DNA from: Ramlibacter agri
GTDB lineage: Bacteria; Pseudomonadota; Gammaproteobacteria; Burkholderiales; Burkholderiaceae_C
Length of the DNA stretch: 64,000 bases
Reading direction: 5' to 3'
Assembly (NCBI RefSeq): GCF_012927085.1
Contig: NZ_JABBFX010000002.1
Coordinates: 620,001 to 684,000, forward strand
Below, piece after piece: positions 1 through 7,474 of the stretch. Under the pieces are notes generated by a model, which searched no databases, was not told where the DNA came from, and saw only the letters and a list, made by a program, of their open reading frames with translations. The stretch's first letter is position 1. Each line of letters opens with the position of its first letter. The translations under genes and the position numbers were made by a program.

Positions 1-175
1 TGGCCTGCGCCACCGTGATCAGCTGCAGCAGCCGCGTGGTGGCCAGCGCTTCGACGTTGCGGTTGAAGCCGGCGAGCTGGCCCAGGCTGGTCAACGCCAC
101 CGCCGCCAGCAGGCCCAGCACGATGCCGAAGCCGAGGGCGAGCCGCGCCCCCACGCTCAGTTGGCGTCCGGACAT
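1..175 (-). CDS. Methyl-accepting chemotaxis protein, N-terminal fragment
   Basis: Only the first 58 codons are present; the gene runs off the left edge. It begins MSGRQLSVGARLALGFGIVL, a short basic cytoplasmic lead followed by a transmembrane helix (about residues 10-33). The next stretch (LGQLAGFNRNVEAL) looks like the start of a four-helix-bundle periplasmic sensor. This is the usual opening of a type-I MCP in Comamonadaceae. It starts 15 bases after the PstS-like gene and is co-directional with cheA, so it is probably the receptor feeding this CheA. The signalling domain is outside the window, so the call rests on the N-terminus and context. Confidence 0.7.
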   Translation of the reverse strand, partial: MSGRQLSVGARLALGFGIVLGLLAAVALTSLGQLAGFNRNVEALATTRLLQLITVAQA

Positions 176-190
176 GTCGCCTCCGCCCCG

Positions 191-949
191 TCAGCGGGCG
201 TTGCCGGCGGTACGCAGCGCGGCGATCACCTGCTGCACCTTGGGTTGCGGCTCGCCCACCGTCACGAAGGCCAGCGGGCGCTCGATGCGCGAGGTCTCCA
301 CGATCACCGCCTTGCCATCGGCCTTGACGAAGCCGCGTCCCAGGCCGCCGATGCCCGCCTCGTCGCCCGGCACCAGGTCCGCGATGCGCGAGACCGAAGT
401 GAGCGACTTGACGCTGGCCGCGTAGTCCTGGTTGTTCATCACGATCTTCTTGATCATCGCGCGGGTGCCGCCGGTGAGCGCATCCGAGTACACGGTGATC
501 GGCATGTCCTTGCCACCCACCTGCTTCCAGTTGGTGATCTTGCCGGTGTGGATGTCACCCAGCTGCGCCAGCGTCAGCTTCTTCACCGGGTTGGCGGGAT
601 GGACGATGAAGACGATCTCGTCCTTGCGGATCTCGTGCATGCGCAGCGTCGCGCCGTCGATCTTCTTCCCCGCGACCTCCGCCGCGGCCAGCGCGATGTC
701 CATCGGCTCCGACACCATCGCGGCGTCGGCCCGGCCTTCGGCGAGGTCCACCAGGCCCTTGCCGGTGGCATTGGCGTTGATCTCCAGCTGGTGGCCGGTG
801 GCCTTTTCGACCGTGGCGCGGTTGGGCGCGACGACCACGTTCAGCACCGTGGTGGCGCCGGCCAGCCGCACGGTGTCGGCGAGCGCGAGGGAGGGAAGTC
901 CGGCCAGCGCGAAGGCGGCCAGCAGCACGGAGCGGGCTTGCACTTTCAT
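191..949 (-). CDS. PstS-like periplasmic substrate-binding protein
   Basis: 252 residues with a Sec signal peptide ending near LALA-DTV (about residue 24). The mature part starts VRLAGATTVLN and contains GRADAAMVSEPM and a TGGTRAM loop, the pattern of PstS-like phosphate-binding proteins (PBP-like family), where a small oxyanion is held between two lobes. No pstC, pstA or pstB permease gene lies nearby. The gene sits between cheA and an MCP gene on the same strand, so a sensory role (presenting ligand to the receptor) is plausible. That role is inference from context. The ATG start has a GGAGAG-type ribosome site just upstream. Confidence 0.8.
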   Translation of the reverse strand: MKVQARSVLLAAFALAGLPSLALADTVRLAGATTVLNVVVAPNRATVEKATGHQLEINANATGKGLVDLAEGRADAAMVSEPMDIALAAAEVAGKKIDGATLRMHEIRKDEIVFIVHPANPVKKLTLAQLGDIHTGKITNWKQVGGKDMPITVYSDALTGGTRAMIKKIVMNNQDYAASVKSLTSVSRIADLVPGDEAGIGGLGRGFVKADGKAVIVETSRIERPLAFVTVGEPQPKVQQVIAALRTAGNAR

Positions 950-1079
950 GGTCTCTCCAACGATTTCGTTATGGCGGGACCAGCATCGCCGAGGCCGGCG
1001 GATGTTTCAATAAGTAAACACTAGAACGTTGCGCTTAAGCAAAATGACTGCGTGCAATTGTTGCCGGCCGCGCACAAGA

Positions 1080-1103
1080 AAAAGGGGCGGCTTGCGCCGC
1101 CCC
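1080..1103 (-). terminator. Rho-independent terminator after cheA
   Basis: An 8-base GC stem (1084-1091 with 1096-1103) closes a TTGC loop. Read on the minus strand it is followed by a run of T. It lies about 35 bases past the cheA stop, so transcription of the upstream signalling genes may be partly separated from the PstS-like and MCP genes. Confidence 0.75.
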
Positions 1104-1136
1104 GAAAACACCCAAGGAGACCTCCCTAGAGATCCT

Positions 1137-3437
1137 TCATGCGAGCATCGCTTCCTCGCGGCTCGAAATGCGCATCAGGTGCGCGACGTCCAGGATCAGC
1201 GCCACCGAGCCATCGCCCATCACCGTGGCGCCGGCCAGGCCGGGCACGCGGCGGAAGTTGGCTTCCAGGCTCTTGACCACCACCTGCTGCTGGCCCACCA
1301 GTTCGTCGACGATCAGGGCCGCGTTGCTGCCCTCGGTTTCCACGATGACGGCAATGCCGCCGGCGCCCTCGCCGCGCGGCTGCTGCGGCGGGAACAGGCG
1401 CGCCAGGTGCAGCACCGGCAGGTATTCCTCGCGCACGCGCAGCGTGTCGCCGGTGCCGGGCAGCGTGTGGATGTCGGACGCCTTCACGCTCAGCGACTCG
1501 ACGACGGCCGCCAGCGGCAGCACGTAGGTCTCGGCGCCGATGGAGACCGTCATCGCTTCCATGATGGCCAGCGTCAGCGGCACGCTCACGGTCACCTTGC
1601 AGCCCTGCCCCGCGGTGGAGGAGAGGTCGATGGTGCCGCCCAGCGCCTGGATATTGCGGCGGACCACGTCCATGCCGACGCCGCGCCCGGAGATCTCGGT
1701 CACGCGTTCGGCGGTGGAGAAGCCCGCTTCGAAGATCAGGTTGAAGACCTCCGCATCGGGCGCGTCCGGCGCGATGGGCATGCCGCGCTCGATGGCGCGC
1801 GCCAGGATCCGCTCGCGGTCCAGGCCCCGGCCGTCGTCCGTGACCTCGATGACTATGTTCCCCCCGCGCTGGCTGGCGCGCAGGGTGACGGTGCCCACGG
1901 CCGGTTTCCCGGCGGCGACCCGTGATTCGGGTCGCTCCAGCCCATGGTCAATGGCGTTGCGGACGAGGTGCGTGAGCGGATCGGAGATCTTCTCGATCAG
2001 GCCGCGATCCAGCTCCGTGCCCTCGCCGGAGACCTTCAGTTCGACGCGCTTGCCCAGCTGCGCCGAGAGTTCATGCACCAGGCGCGGGAAGCGCTGGAAC
2101 ACGTTGTTGATCGGCAGCATGCGGATGGCGAGCACCGCCTCCTGCAGGTTGCGCGTGTGGCGCGACAGGTCCGCCAGCCCGCTGTTGCTGGTGTAGCGCG
2201 CGTCGTTGGAGCTGGCGTCGGCCAGCGCGCCGCTGCGCGCGAGCATCGCTTCGGTGATCACCAGCTCGCCCACCAGGTTCACCAGCAGGTCGATCTTCTC
2301 GGTGGCCACGCGGATGTAGCTGGCGTCGTGTGCCACTGGCGCGGCGGACTGCGCCTGCGGCGCGGGCTCGGCCTTCTCGGGGCGGGCGCGACGCGCCTTG
2401 TGGAAGTCCTGCGGCGACTCGAACAGGTCGACGCCGGCATCGGCCGCCGGCTTCACCGCCTTCTTCAGGTCCTGCGGCGTCACGAAGAGGTCGATGCCAT
2501 GGTCGTCCGGCAGCGGCGGCGCCTGCTTCAGGTCCTGCGGCGTGACGAACAGCTCGATCGAATCGTCGTCCTCTTCCTCGTTCGACTCCTGTTCCGCGGC
2601 TGCCAGGGCCGCGGCCGTAGCGGCGCTGGCCTTGCGGCGGAACTCCGCCGGGTCAACGAAGAACTCGTCGTCGTCTCCCAGCGGCAGCGCCGCGGGCGCC
2701 GCCGGCGGCACCGCGTGCAGGTGCGGCACCGCGCCATGCGCGGTCGCGGCCGGCTGCGCGTCGGTGATCGTCTCGATGGTGATCAGCTCCGGCGCCACCA
2801 CCAGCGACAGCACGCTCTGCAGGTCGGCCGCTGCGCCTTGCAGCAGCACCTCGAAGCGCACCGAGCCGCCGGCGCGGTTGTCCACCTGCTGGTTGGTGAC
2901 GGTGCCCATGTCGGACAGGCCGCCCAGCATCATCTCCAGTTCGCCGTCGTCGATGGCGGCTTCCAGCGGCTGCAGCGCCACCCGGAACTTGCGCTGCACT
3001 TCGCCGGCCTTCGTGCCGCGCGCGTCGCTGGCGGGCTGCGCCACGCGTTCGCGCAGCAGCGCGGTCACTTCCGAATCGTCCGCGGCCTGCGGCTGCTGGC
3101 CGCGGTGGTGCATCACCTGCGAGCGCAGCACGTCGACCGCCTTCAGCATCGCCTCGATGTCGTCGGTCTCCAGCGCGCGCTCGTCCTTGCGCAGCAGGTC
3201 CAGCAGGTTTTCCTGCAGGTGCGTGAGGCCCGCCATGTCGGCGTATCCCAGCATCGCCGCACTGCCCTTGATCGAGTGCACGGCCCGGAAGATTCCGTTC
3301 AGGTCGTCCGGATGCGGCGCATCGGTGTCCATGCGCAGCAGGATGCCTTCCACGTTCGCCAAGTGCTCCAGCGCCTCCTCGAAGAAGATGGTGCGGAAGG
3401 CGCCGGGGTCGCCGAATGCATTGGTGGGCTGGTACAT
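1137..3437 (-). CDS. cheA: Chemotaxis histidine kinase CheA
   Basis: 766 residues. Hpt domain at about 8-115 with phospho-acceptor His54 (VHSIKGSAAML). A P2-like domain lies at about 145-225. A long acidic Ala/Pro linker (230-370) follows. Then come dimerisation (375-440), HATPase with N box HLVRNAIDHGLE (490-501), G boxes DDGRGLD (534-540) and GRGVGMD (584-590), and a CheW-like domain (625-766). It autophosphorylates under receptor control and passes phosphate to CheY-type receivers, here encoded immediately upstream (13 bases). The linker carries four copies of an 11-residue motif (L/F)FVTPQDLKKA at about 259, 296, 317 and 338, which is not standard for CheA. No cheW, cheR or cheB is visible in the window. 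Confidence 0.95.
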   Translation of the reverse strand: MYQPTNAFGDPGAFRTIFFEEALEHLANVEGILLRMDTDAPHPDDLNGIFRAVHSIKGSAAMLGYADMAGLTHLQENLLDLLRKDERALETDDIEAMLKAVDVLRSQVMHHRGQQPQAADDSEVTALLRERVAQPASDARGTKAGEVQRKFRVALQPLEAAIDDGELEMMLGGLSDMGTVTNQQVDNRAGGSVRFEVLLQGAAADLQSVLSLVVAPELITIETITDAQPAATAHGAVPHLHAVPPAAPAALPLGDDDEFFVDPAEFRRKASAATAAALAAAEQESNEEEDDDSIELFVTPQDLKQAPPLPDDHGIDLFVTPQDLKKAVKPAADAGVDLFESPQDFHKARRARPEKAEPAPQAQSAAPVAHDASYIRVATEKIDLLVNLVGELVITEAMLARSGALADASSNDARYTSNSGLADLSRHTRNLQEAVLAIRMLPINNVFQRFPRLVHELSAQLGKRVELKVSGEGTELDRGLIEKISDPLTHLVRNAIDHGLERPESRVAAGKPAVGTVTLRASQRGGNIVIEVTDDGRGLDRERILARAIERGMPIAPDAPDAEVFNLIFEAGFSTAERVTEISGRGVGMDVVRRNIQALGGTIDLSSTAGQGCKVTVSVPLTLAIMEAMTVSIGAETYVLPLAAVVESLSVKASDIHTLPGTGDTLRVREEYLPVLHLARLFPPQQPRGEGAGGIAVIVETEGSNAALIVDELVGQQQVVVKSLEANFRRVPGLAGATVMGDGSVALILDVAHLMRISSREEAMLA

Positions 3438-3450
3438 GGCAGTCTCGGGC

Positions 3451-3813
3451 TCAGATGAACTTGCTGACGATGTCCAGCATGCGCTGCGGGTCGAAGGGCT
3501 TGGCCATCCAGCCGGTGGCGCCGGCTTCGCGGCCCTTCTGCTTCAGCTCCGGGCCCGCCTCGGTGGACAGCACGATCAGCGCCACGGGGTCGTAGTTCGG
3601 CAGCGCGCGCAGTTCGCGCACCAGGGTCACGCCGTCCATGCGCGGCATGTTGTGGTCGGTGACGACCAGGTCGAACACGCGCGCGCGCGCCAGCTCCAGC
3701 GCCTCCACGCCGTCGCCGGCCTGCGCCACTTCGTAGCCCGCGCCCTCCAGCACGGCGGCGACCATCGCGCGCATGGAGCGCGTGTCGTCCACGACGAGAA
3801 TCGATTTGCTCAT
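3451..3813 (-). CDS. CheY-like single-domain response regulator
   Basis: 120 residues, a lone receiver domain. The acidic pocket is DD at 9-10, the phospho-acceptor is Asp53 (VVTDHNMPRMDG) and the conserved Lys lies in MAKPFD near the C-terminus. With no output domain it should act by binding a target such as a flagellar switch or pilus motor. Its ATG overlaps the stop of the preceding receiver gene by 4 bases and cheA follows 13 bases later, so it is translationally coupled and is the obvious phosphate acceptor for this CheA. Confidence 0.93.
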   Translation of the reverse strand: MSKSILVVDDTRSMRAMVAAVLEGAGYEVAQAGDGVEALELARARVFDLVVTDHNMPRMDGVTLVRELRALPNYDPVALIVLSTEAGPELKQKGREAGATGWMAKPFDPQRMLDIVSKFI

Positions 3814-4694
3814 TGTTGTTTGCTCCGGGATTTGTCGCGCTTGCGGCTGGAAGGCAGGAACTTCGCGATGACTTCCAGCAGCCGGTCCTCGTCGAGAGGC
3901 TTGGTCAGGTATTCGTCGCAGCCCGCCAGCGAGCCGCGCAGCTTGTCGAACGGCGAGCTGCGGCTGGTGAGCATCACCACCGCGGTCTTCTTGATCGCCT
4001 GCTTGTTGGCCTTGATCAGCTTGCAGACCTGGTAGCCGTCGATGCCGGGCAGCACCACGTCCAGGAACACGCAGGCGTATTCGCGCGTGCCGGTCAGGCC
4101 CACGGCCTCCTCGCCGGTCTCGGCGAAGTCGACCTCGAAGTTGAAGGGCGCGAGTTTCGCCTTCATGAACATGCGCACGGTGGCGTTGTCGTCGACGACC
4201 AGCACGGTGTCGCCCAGCGCGCGCTTCTTCGCCGCGGCGGCTTCGGCGGGGTCCACCATCGGGCGTGAGTGGCCGGAGTTGGTGTTCGTGCGGGCCAGGC
4301 CCGGCACGCTCAGGCCGAGCGGCAACGTGCCCTCGTCGTCCTTGCGCCTCGCGCCGCTGCCGGTGGTGGTCACCACTTCTTCCAGCGCTTGCAGCAGGCG
4401 CGCCCACTGCAGCGGCCGCGCCAGCACCGGGAAGCCCAGGTCGTCCGGCGCCGCGCCGACCAGCACGGCCGGCAGGTTGGCCCGCTTGGACAGCATGCGG
4501 AACTCGTTGAGCGCCTCGGCGTTGTCGGCATCGACCAGGTAGATGTCGGCGGAGCCGCTGGCGGTGGTGGCAGGGTCGTACTGCACGAATCCGGGGTCGC
4601 GCCGCGCTGCCAGCGCGAAGATGCTGGCAAGCATCGAACGCTCCACGGCGTTGAAGCCGATCACGTCGACCAGGTACTGTTCATTGAGCGTCAA
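3810..4694 (-). CDS. Response regulator: degenerate receiver plus receiver
   Basis: 294 residues. The C-terminal half (162-286) is a complete receiver: DD at 168-169, acceptor Asp212 (FLDVVLPGIDG), Lys in LTKPLD. The N-terminal half (about 1-108) has a receiver-like layout (YLVDADN, PAVLVG, VLARPLQWARLLQAL) but no convincing phosphorylation pocket, so it reads as a pseudo-receiver. A basic tail (RKRDKSRSK) ends the protein. The start is TTG at 4694, supported by AAGAGG a few bases upstream; it overlaps the kinase gene by 14 bases. The double-receiver layout recalls pilus and surface-sensing regulators, but the partner is unknown. Confidence 0.85.
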   Translation of the reverse strand: MTLNEQYLVDVIGFNAVERSMLASIFALAARRDPGFVQYDPATTASGSADIYLVDADNAEALNEFRMLSKRANLPAVLVGAAPDDLGFPVLARPLQWARLLQALEEVVTTTGSGARRKDDEGTLPLGLSVPGLARTNTNSGHSRPMVDPAEAAAAKKRALGDTVLVVDDNATVRMFMKAKLAPFNFEVDFAETGEEAVGLTGTREYACVFLDVVLPGIDGYQVCKLIKANKQAIKKTAVVMLTSRSSPFDKLRGSLAGCDEYLTKPLDEDRLLEVIAKFLPSSRKRDKSRSKQQ

Positions 4695-5625
4695 GGGAAC
4701 CTCTTGCCGATCTCATTCCGGCTGCGGCCGGTCGGGGGGAATCCGGGAATCCGAGGGCGCCAAGGGCCTGCAGCACCGCGCCCGCATCGGGCAGGCGGCA
4801 CGCCGGATCCTTGGCGAGCATCGCGTCGACCAGCGGCTGCAGCCAGGCCAGGCGCTCGGGCAGCGCGGGCGGCGCCGCCACCAGGTGCTGGGCCAGCACC
4901 TCGACCAGCGTCGCGCCGGTGAAGGGCGCCTTGCCGCAGAGCATTTCGTACAACATCACGCCGAGGCTGTAGACGTCCGCGGCCGGCCGCGCCGGCGCAC
5001 TCTGCAGCTGCTCCGGGGCCACGTAGCGCGGCGTGCCGTACAGCGCGCCGGGGCGGGCGGCGTGCTGCGCGTCGATGGCGCTGGCCAGGCCGAAATCGGC
5101 CAGCACCAGCGCCTCTTCGCCGCGCAGCAGGAAGTTGGCGGGCTTGACGTCGCGGTGCACCAGACCCGCGGCGTGCAGTTGCGCCACGGCGCTCGCGGCC
5201 TCGCAGGCCACGTGCACCGCCAGCGCAGGTTCCAGCACCTGGCCGGTGCAGGCGGCGAGCGAACCGCCCGCAACGTGCTCCATGGCGAGGAAAGCCACGT
5301 TGCCGGCGCAGCCGTGCTCGATGACCTGCACGATGTTGGGATGCGAGAGCTGGCGCGCGACGTCGTACTCGCGGGCGAAGGAAGCGGCCAGCGCGCGCTC
5401 GCCCACCTTCAGCGCGACTTCGGACTTGCTCTGCTCGTCCTGGGCCAGCCAGACGACGGAGCGGCGGCCTTCGCCGATGCGGCGCAGCAGGCGGTAGCCG
5501 GCCAGGGACAGCAGCACGCTGCCGCCCAGGCCGGTGAGCTCGGTGCCGCTGCCCTGCGGCGCGGAGGCCAGGCCCCAGTCCTGGCCGGACTCGAGCGCTG
5601 CGAAACTGGAAGGACTGCCGTGCAT
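4681..5625 (-). CDS. Serine/threonine protein kinase, short
   Basis: 314 residues, essentially one Hanks-type kinase domain (about 43-295) after a 40-residue flexible lead. Visible: Gly-loop IGEGRRS, catalytic Lys73 in VALKV, HRDVKPAN with Asp159, DFG with Asp177, and GTPRYVAPEQ at the end of the activation segment. All catalytic residues are present. There is no transmembrane segment or PASTA domain, so it should be cytoplasmic. The chosen ATG overlaps the previous stop as TGATG; a GTG three bases earlier is possible. It lies between a kinase fusion and the receiver genes, suggesting Ser/Thr input into the chemosensory proteins (inference). Confidence 0.9.
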   Translation of the reverse strand: MHGSPSSFAALESGQDWGLASAPQGSGTELTGLGGSVLLSLAGYRLLRRIGEGRRSVVWLAQDEQSKSEVALKVGERALAASFAREYDVARQLSHPNIVQVIEHGCAGNVAFLAMEHVAGGSLAACTGQVLEPALAVHVACEAASAVAQLHAAGLVHRDVKPANFLLRGEEALVLADFGLASAIDAQHAARPGALYGTPRYVAPEQLQSAPARPAADVYSLGVMLYEMLCGKAPFTGATLVEVLAQHLVAAPPALPERLAWLQPLVDAMLAKDPACRLPDAGAVLQALGALGFPDSPRPAAAGMRSARGSLDAQ

Positions 5626-7226
5626 CACAATCCCATCTGCGCCAGGTCGGCCAGCAGGGTGCCGGCGTCCGGGTAGCGCTGGTTGCGGTCCTTGGCCATC
5701 AGGCCCTCCAGCACGTGCTGCAGGTGCGCGTGGTCCGCGGGCAGCATCGGCACCGGCGCGGAGATGTGCTGATGCAGCAGCTCCTGCGCGGAACTCGCGT
5801 GGTAGGGCTTGCGGCCGGTGAGCAGCTCGTAAGCGAGCACGCCCAGGCTGTACATGTCGCAGCGGGCGTCGACCGGTTGGCCGAGGGCCTGCTCCGGGCT
5901 CAAGTAGTAAGGCGTGCCGACGATGTCGCCGTCTCCCGTATCGGTGATCTTCATGGACACCTGCTTGGCCACGCCGAAATCGGCGAGGGCCAGCGTGCCG
6001 TCCTGGCGCAGCATGAGGTTGTCCGGCTTGAGGTCGCGGTGGACGATGCCCACCTGGTGGATGGCGTCCAGTCCGGCCGCCGTCTGCTTGATGTACTGCA
6101 GCGCGGTGGCCGGCGGGATGGGGCCGGCCTTCATGCGCTGGCGCAGGTCGCCCAAAGGGAAATACTCCATCGCGATGTAGGCATGCGCGATGGAGAAGTC
6201 CTGCTTGAAGATGCGCGCCACGTTCGGGTGGTGCACCTGCGCGAGCAGCGCGAATTCCTGGATGAAGCGCTGCAGGCCGTCGGCTTCCACCGCGCGGTCC
6301 AGGCGCATCACCTTCAGCACCTGCGGCGGGCCGCCATCGGCGGCCTGCGCGAGGAAGATGGAGGCCATGCCGCCCTCGCCGATCTTGCGCAGGACGCGGT
6401 AGCCCTCGATCAGGAAGTGGCCGCCCGGGCCGGTGCCCGGGGCAGGCGCGGCGGCGGCGCGCTTGCGCGTCTGGTGGTTGGCGGCGAGCGATTCGCGCAG
6501 CATGTCGAAGACCCGAGGCGGCGTCTGCGAGCCCTTGCGGGGCACCAGGCCGGTGATTTCCACCACGTCGATGAAGCTGTCGTCCGGCAGCGCGACCGAG
6601 CCGATGCGGCCGCCCTCGGCGCGACCCGCAGCGGCCAGCCGGGTGCCGGACGAGGTGGCGACGCTCCAGCCCAGGTCGGTGGCGGTCACCTCCAGCAGGC
6701 GGGCGACTTCCACCGCCTCGCCGAAGGCCTGCACCATGCCGCTTTCCTTCTTGCGGCGGGAGACTTCGGCGGCGCCCAGGTGCACGCCGACCGCCAGGGT
6801 TGGCACCGGCACATGGGAGAACTGGGGCCGCGAGGCCATGCCCTGGGCCAGCTGGACGGCCTCGTGCACCGCCAGGATCGCGGCGTGCAGGCCGCGCTGG
6901 GCATGGTTGGGTTTCTTGTCGTCGGGCTTGTTGCTGAAGACGGCGAGGATGGAATCGGGGCGGCGCTGGGCGACCTCGCCACCGAGCTTGGTGACGGCAT
7001 CGGTCAGCATCCGGCGGACTTCGGTGACGAACGCAGCTGCATCTTCGGCATTCAGGGCCTGGCAGACGGCGCTGAACTGGTGCATCCGGGCATACAGGAA
7101 AGTCGCCACGACCAGGCCTTCGGCCGACGTGTCCATGGCGAGTTCCGTCGACGGCTGGAAGTCGCCGAGCCGCGGCGGCGCCATGGGCGCTTCGGCTGAG
7201 GGGCGTGCTTCTACGGGTTGTCGCAT
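5625..7226 (-). CDS. Pseudo-cyclase domain fused to serine/threonine kinase
   Basis: 533 residues from ATG 7226 (a TTG at 7253 would add nine). Residues about 38-245 have the layout of a class III adenylate/guanylate cyclase domain (VVATFLYARMHQFS, DSILAVFSNKP, VGVHLGAAEV, FGEAVEVARLLEV). The first metal-binding Asp position is Tyr45 and the usual Asn of the GxAVNxAxRL motif is Glu173, so catalysis is doubtful. Residues 272-533 are a Hanks kinase: GEGGMAS loop, Lys305, HRDLKPDN with Asp398, DFG with Asp416, and GTPYYLSPEQ. First gene of the signalling operon. The cyclase-like part may serve as a nucleotide sensor or dimerisation module (inference). Confidence 0.88.
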   Translation of the reverse strand: MRQPVEARPSAEAPMAPPRLGDFQPSTELAMDTSAEGLVVATFLYARMHQFSAVCQALNAEDAAAFVTEVRRMLTDAVTKLGGEVAQRRPDSILAVFSNKPDDKKPNHAQRGLHAAILAVHEAVQLAQGMASRPQFSHVPVPTLAVGVHLGAAEVSRRKKESGMVQAFGEAVEVARLLEVTATDLGWSVATSSGTRLAAAGRAEGGRIGSVALPDDSFIDVVEITGLVPRKGSQTPPRVFDMLRESLAANHQTRKRAAAAPAPGTGPGGHFLIEGYRVLRKIGEGGMASIFLAQAADGGPPQVLKVMRLDRAVEADGLQRFIQEFALLAQVHHPNVARIFKQDFSIAHAYIAMEYFPLGDLRQRMKAGPIPPATALQYIKQTAAGLDAIHQVGIVHRDLKPDNLMLRQDGTLALADFGVAKQVSMKITDTGDGDIVGTPYYLSPEQALGQPVDARCDMYSLGVLAYELLTGRKPYHASSAQELLHQHISAPVPMLPADHAHLQHVLEGLMAKDRNQRYPDAGTLLADLAQMGL

Positions 7227-7297
7227 TTGGTTACAGGCTACCGGAAGACGCAAATGGTTACAAGCAACTCAACGCAAACTTTTTCACGTAAGCCCTT

Positions 7298-7326
7298 ACC
7301 CTAAAGGCCGAGCAGCATACAAGCAA
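7298..7326 (-). promoter_or_regulatory. Possible sigma70 promoter for the kinase/chemosensory operon
   Basis: On the minus strand TTGCTT (7326-7321) and TAGGGT (7303-7298) are spaced by 17 bases, about 70 bases before the ATG at 7226. The -10 match is weak. This 248-base gap between divergent genes is the only large upstream space for the operon and is locally AT-richer than its surroundings. Confidence 0.3.
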
Positions 7327-7474
7327 CACCATGCGGGACCAGAGGCGCGGCTGGACGCCCGAACGGTGCGCTAGCTGACGGGGGTGTAGCGCCCAAGCGA
7401 CCCCGGTCCGCGGAGGCTTGCAACATCTGCAGTCACACCAGCCCTGGCTTGCCAATTGCTACGATGGTCCGGCC

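Noticed and set aside
5625..7226. Active adenylate cyclase
   Set aside because: Key metal and purine-binding residues are changed, so only a degenerate cyclase-like domain is claimed.
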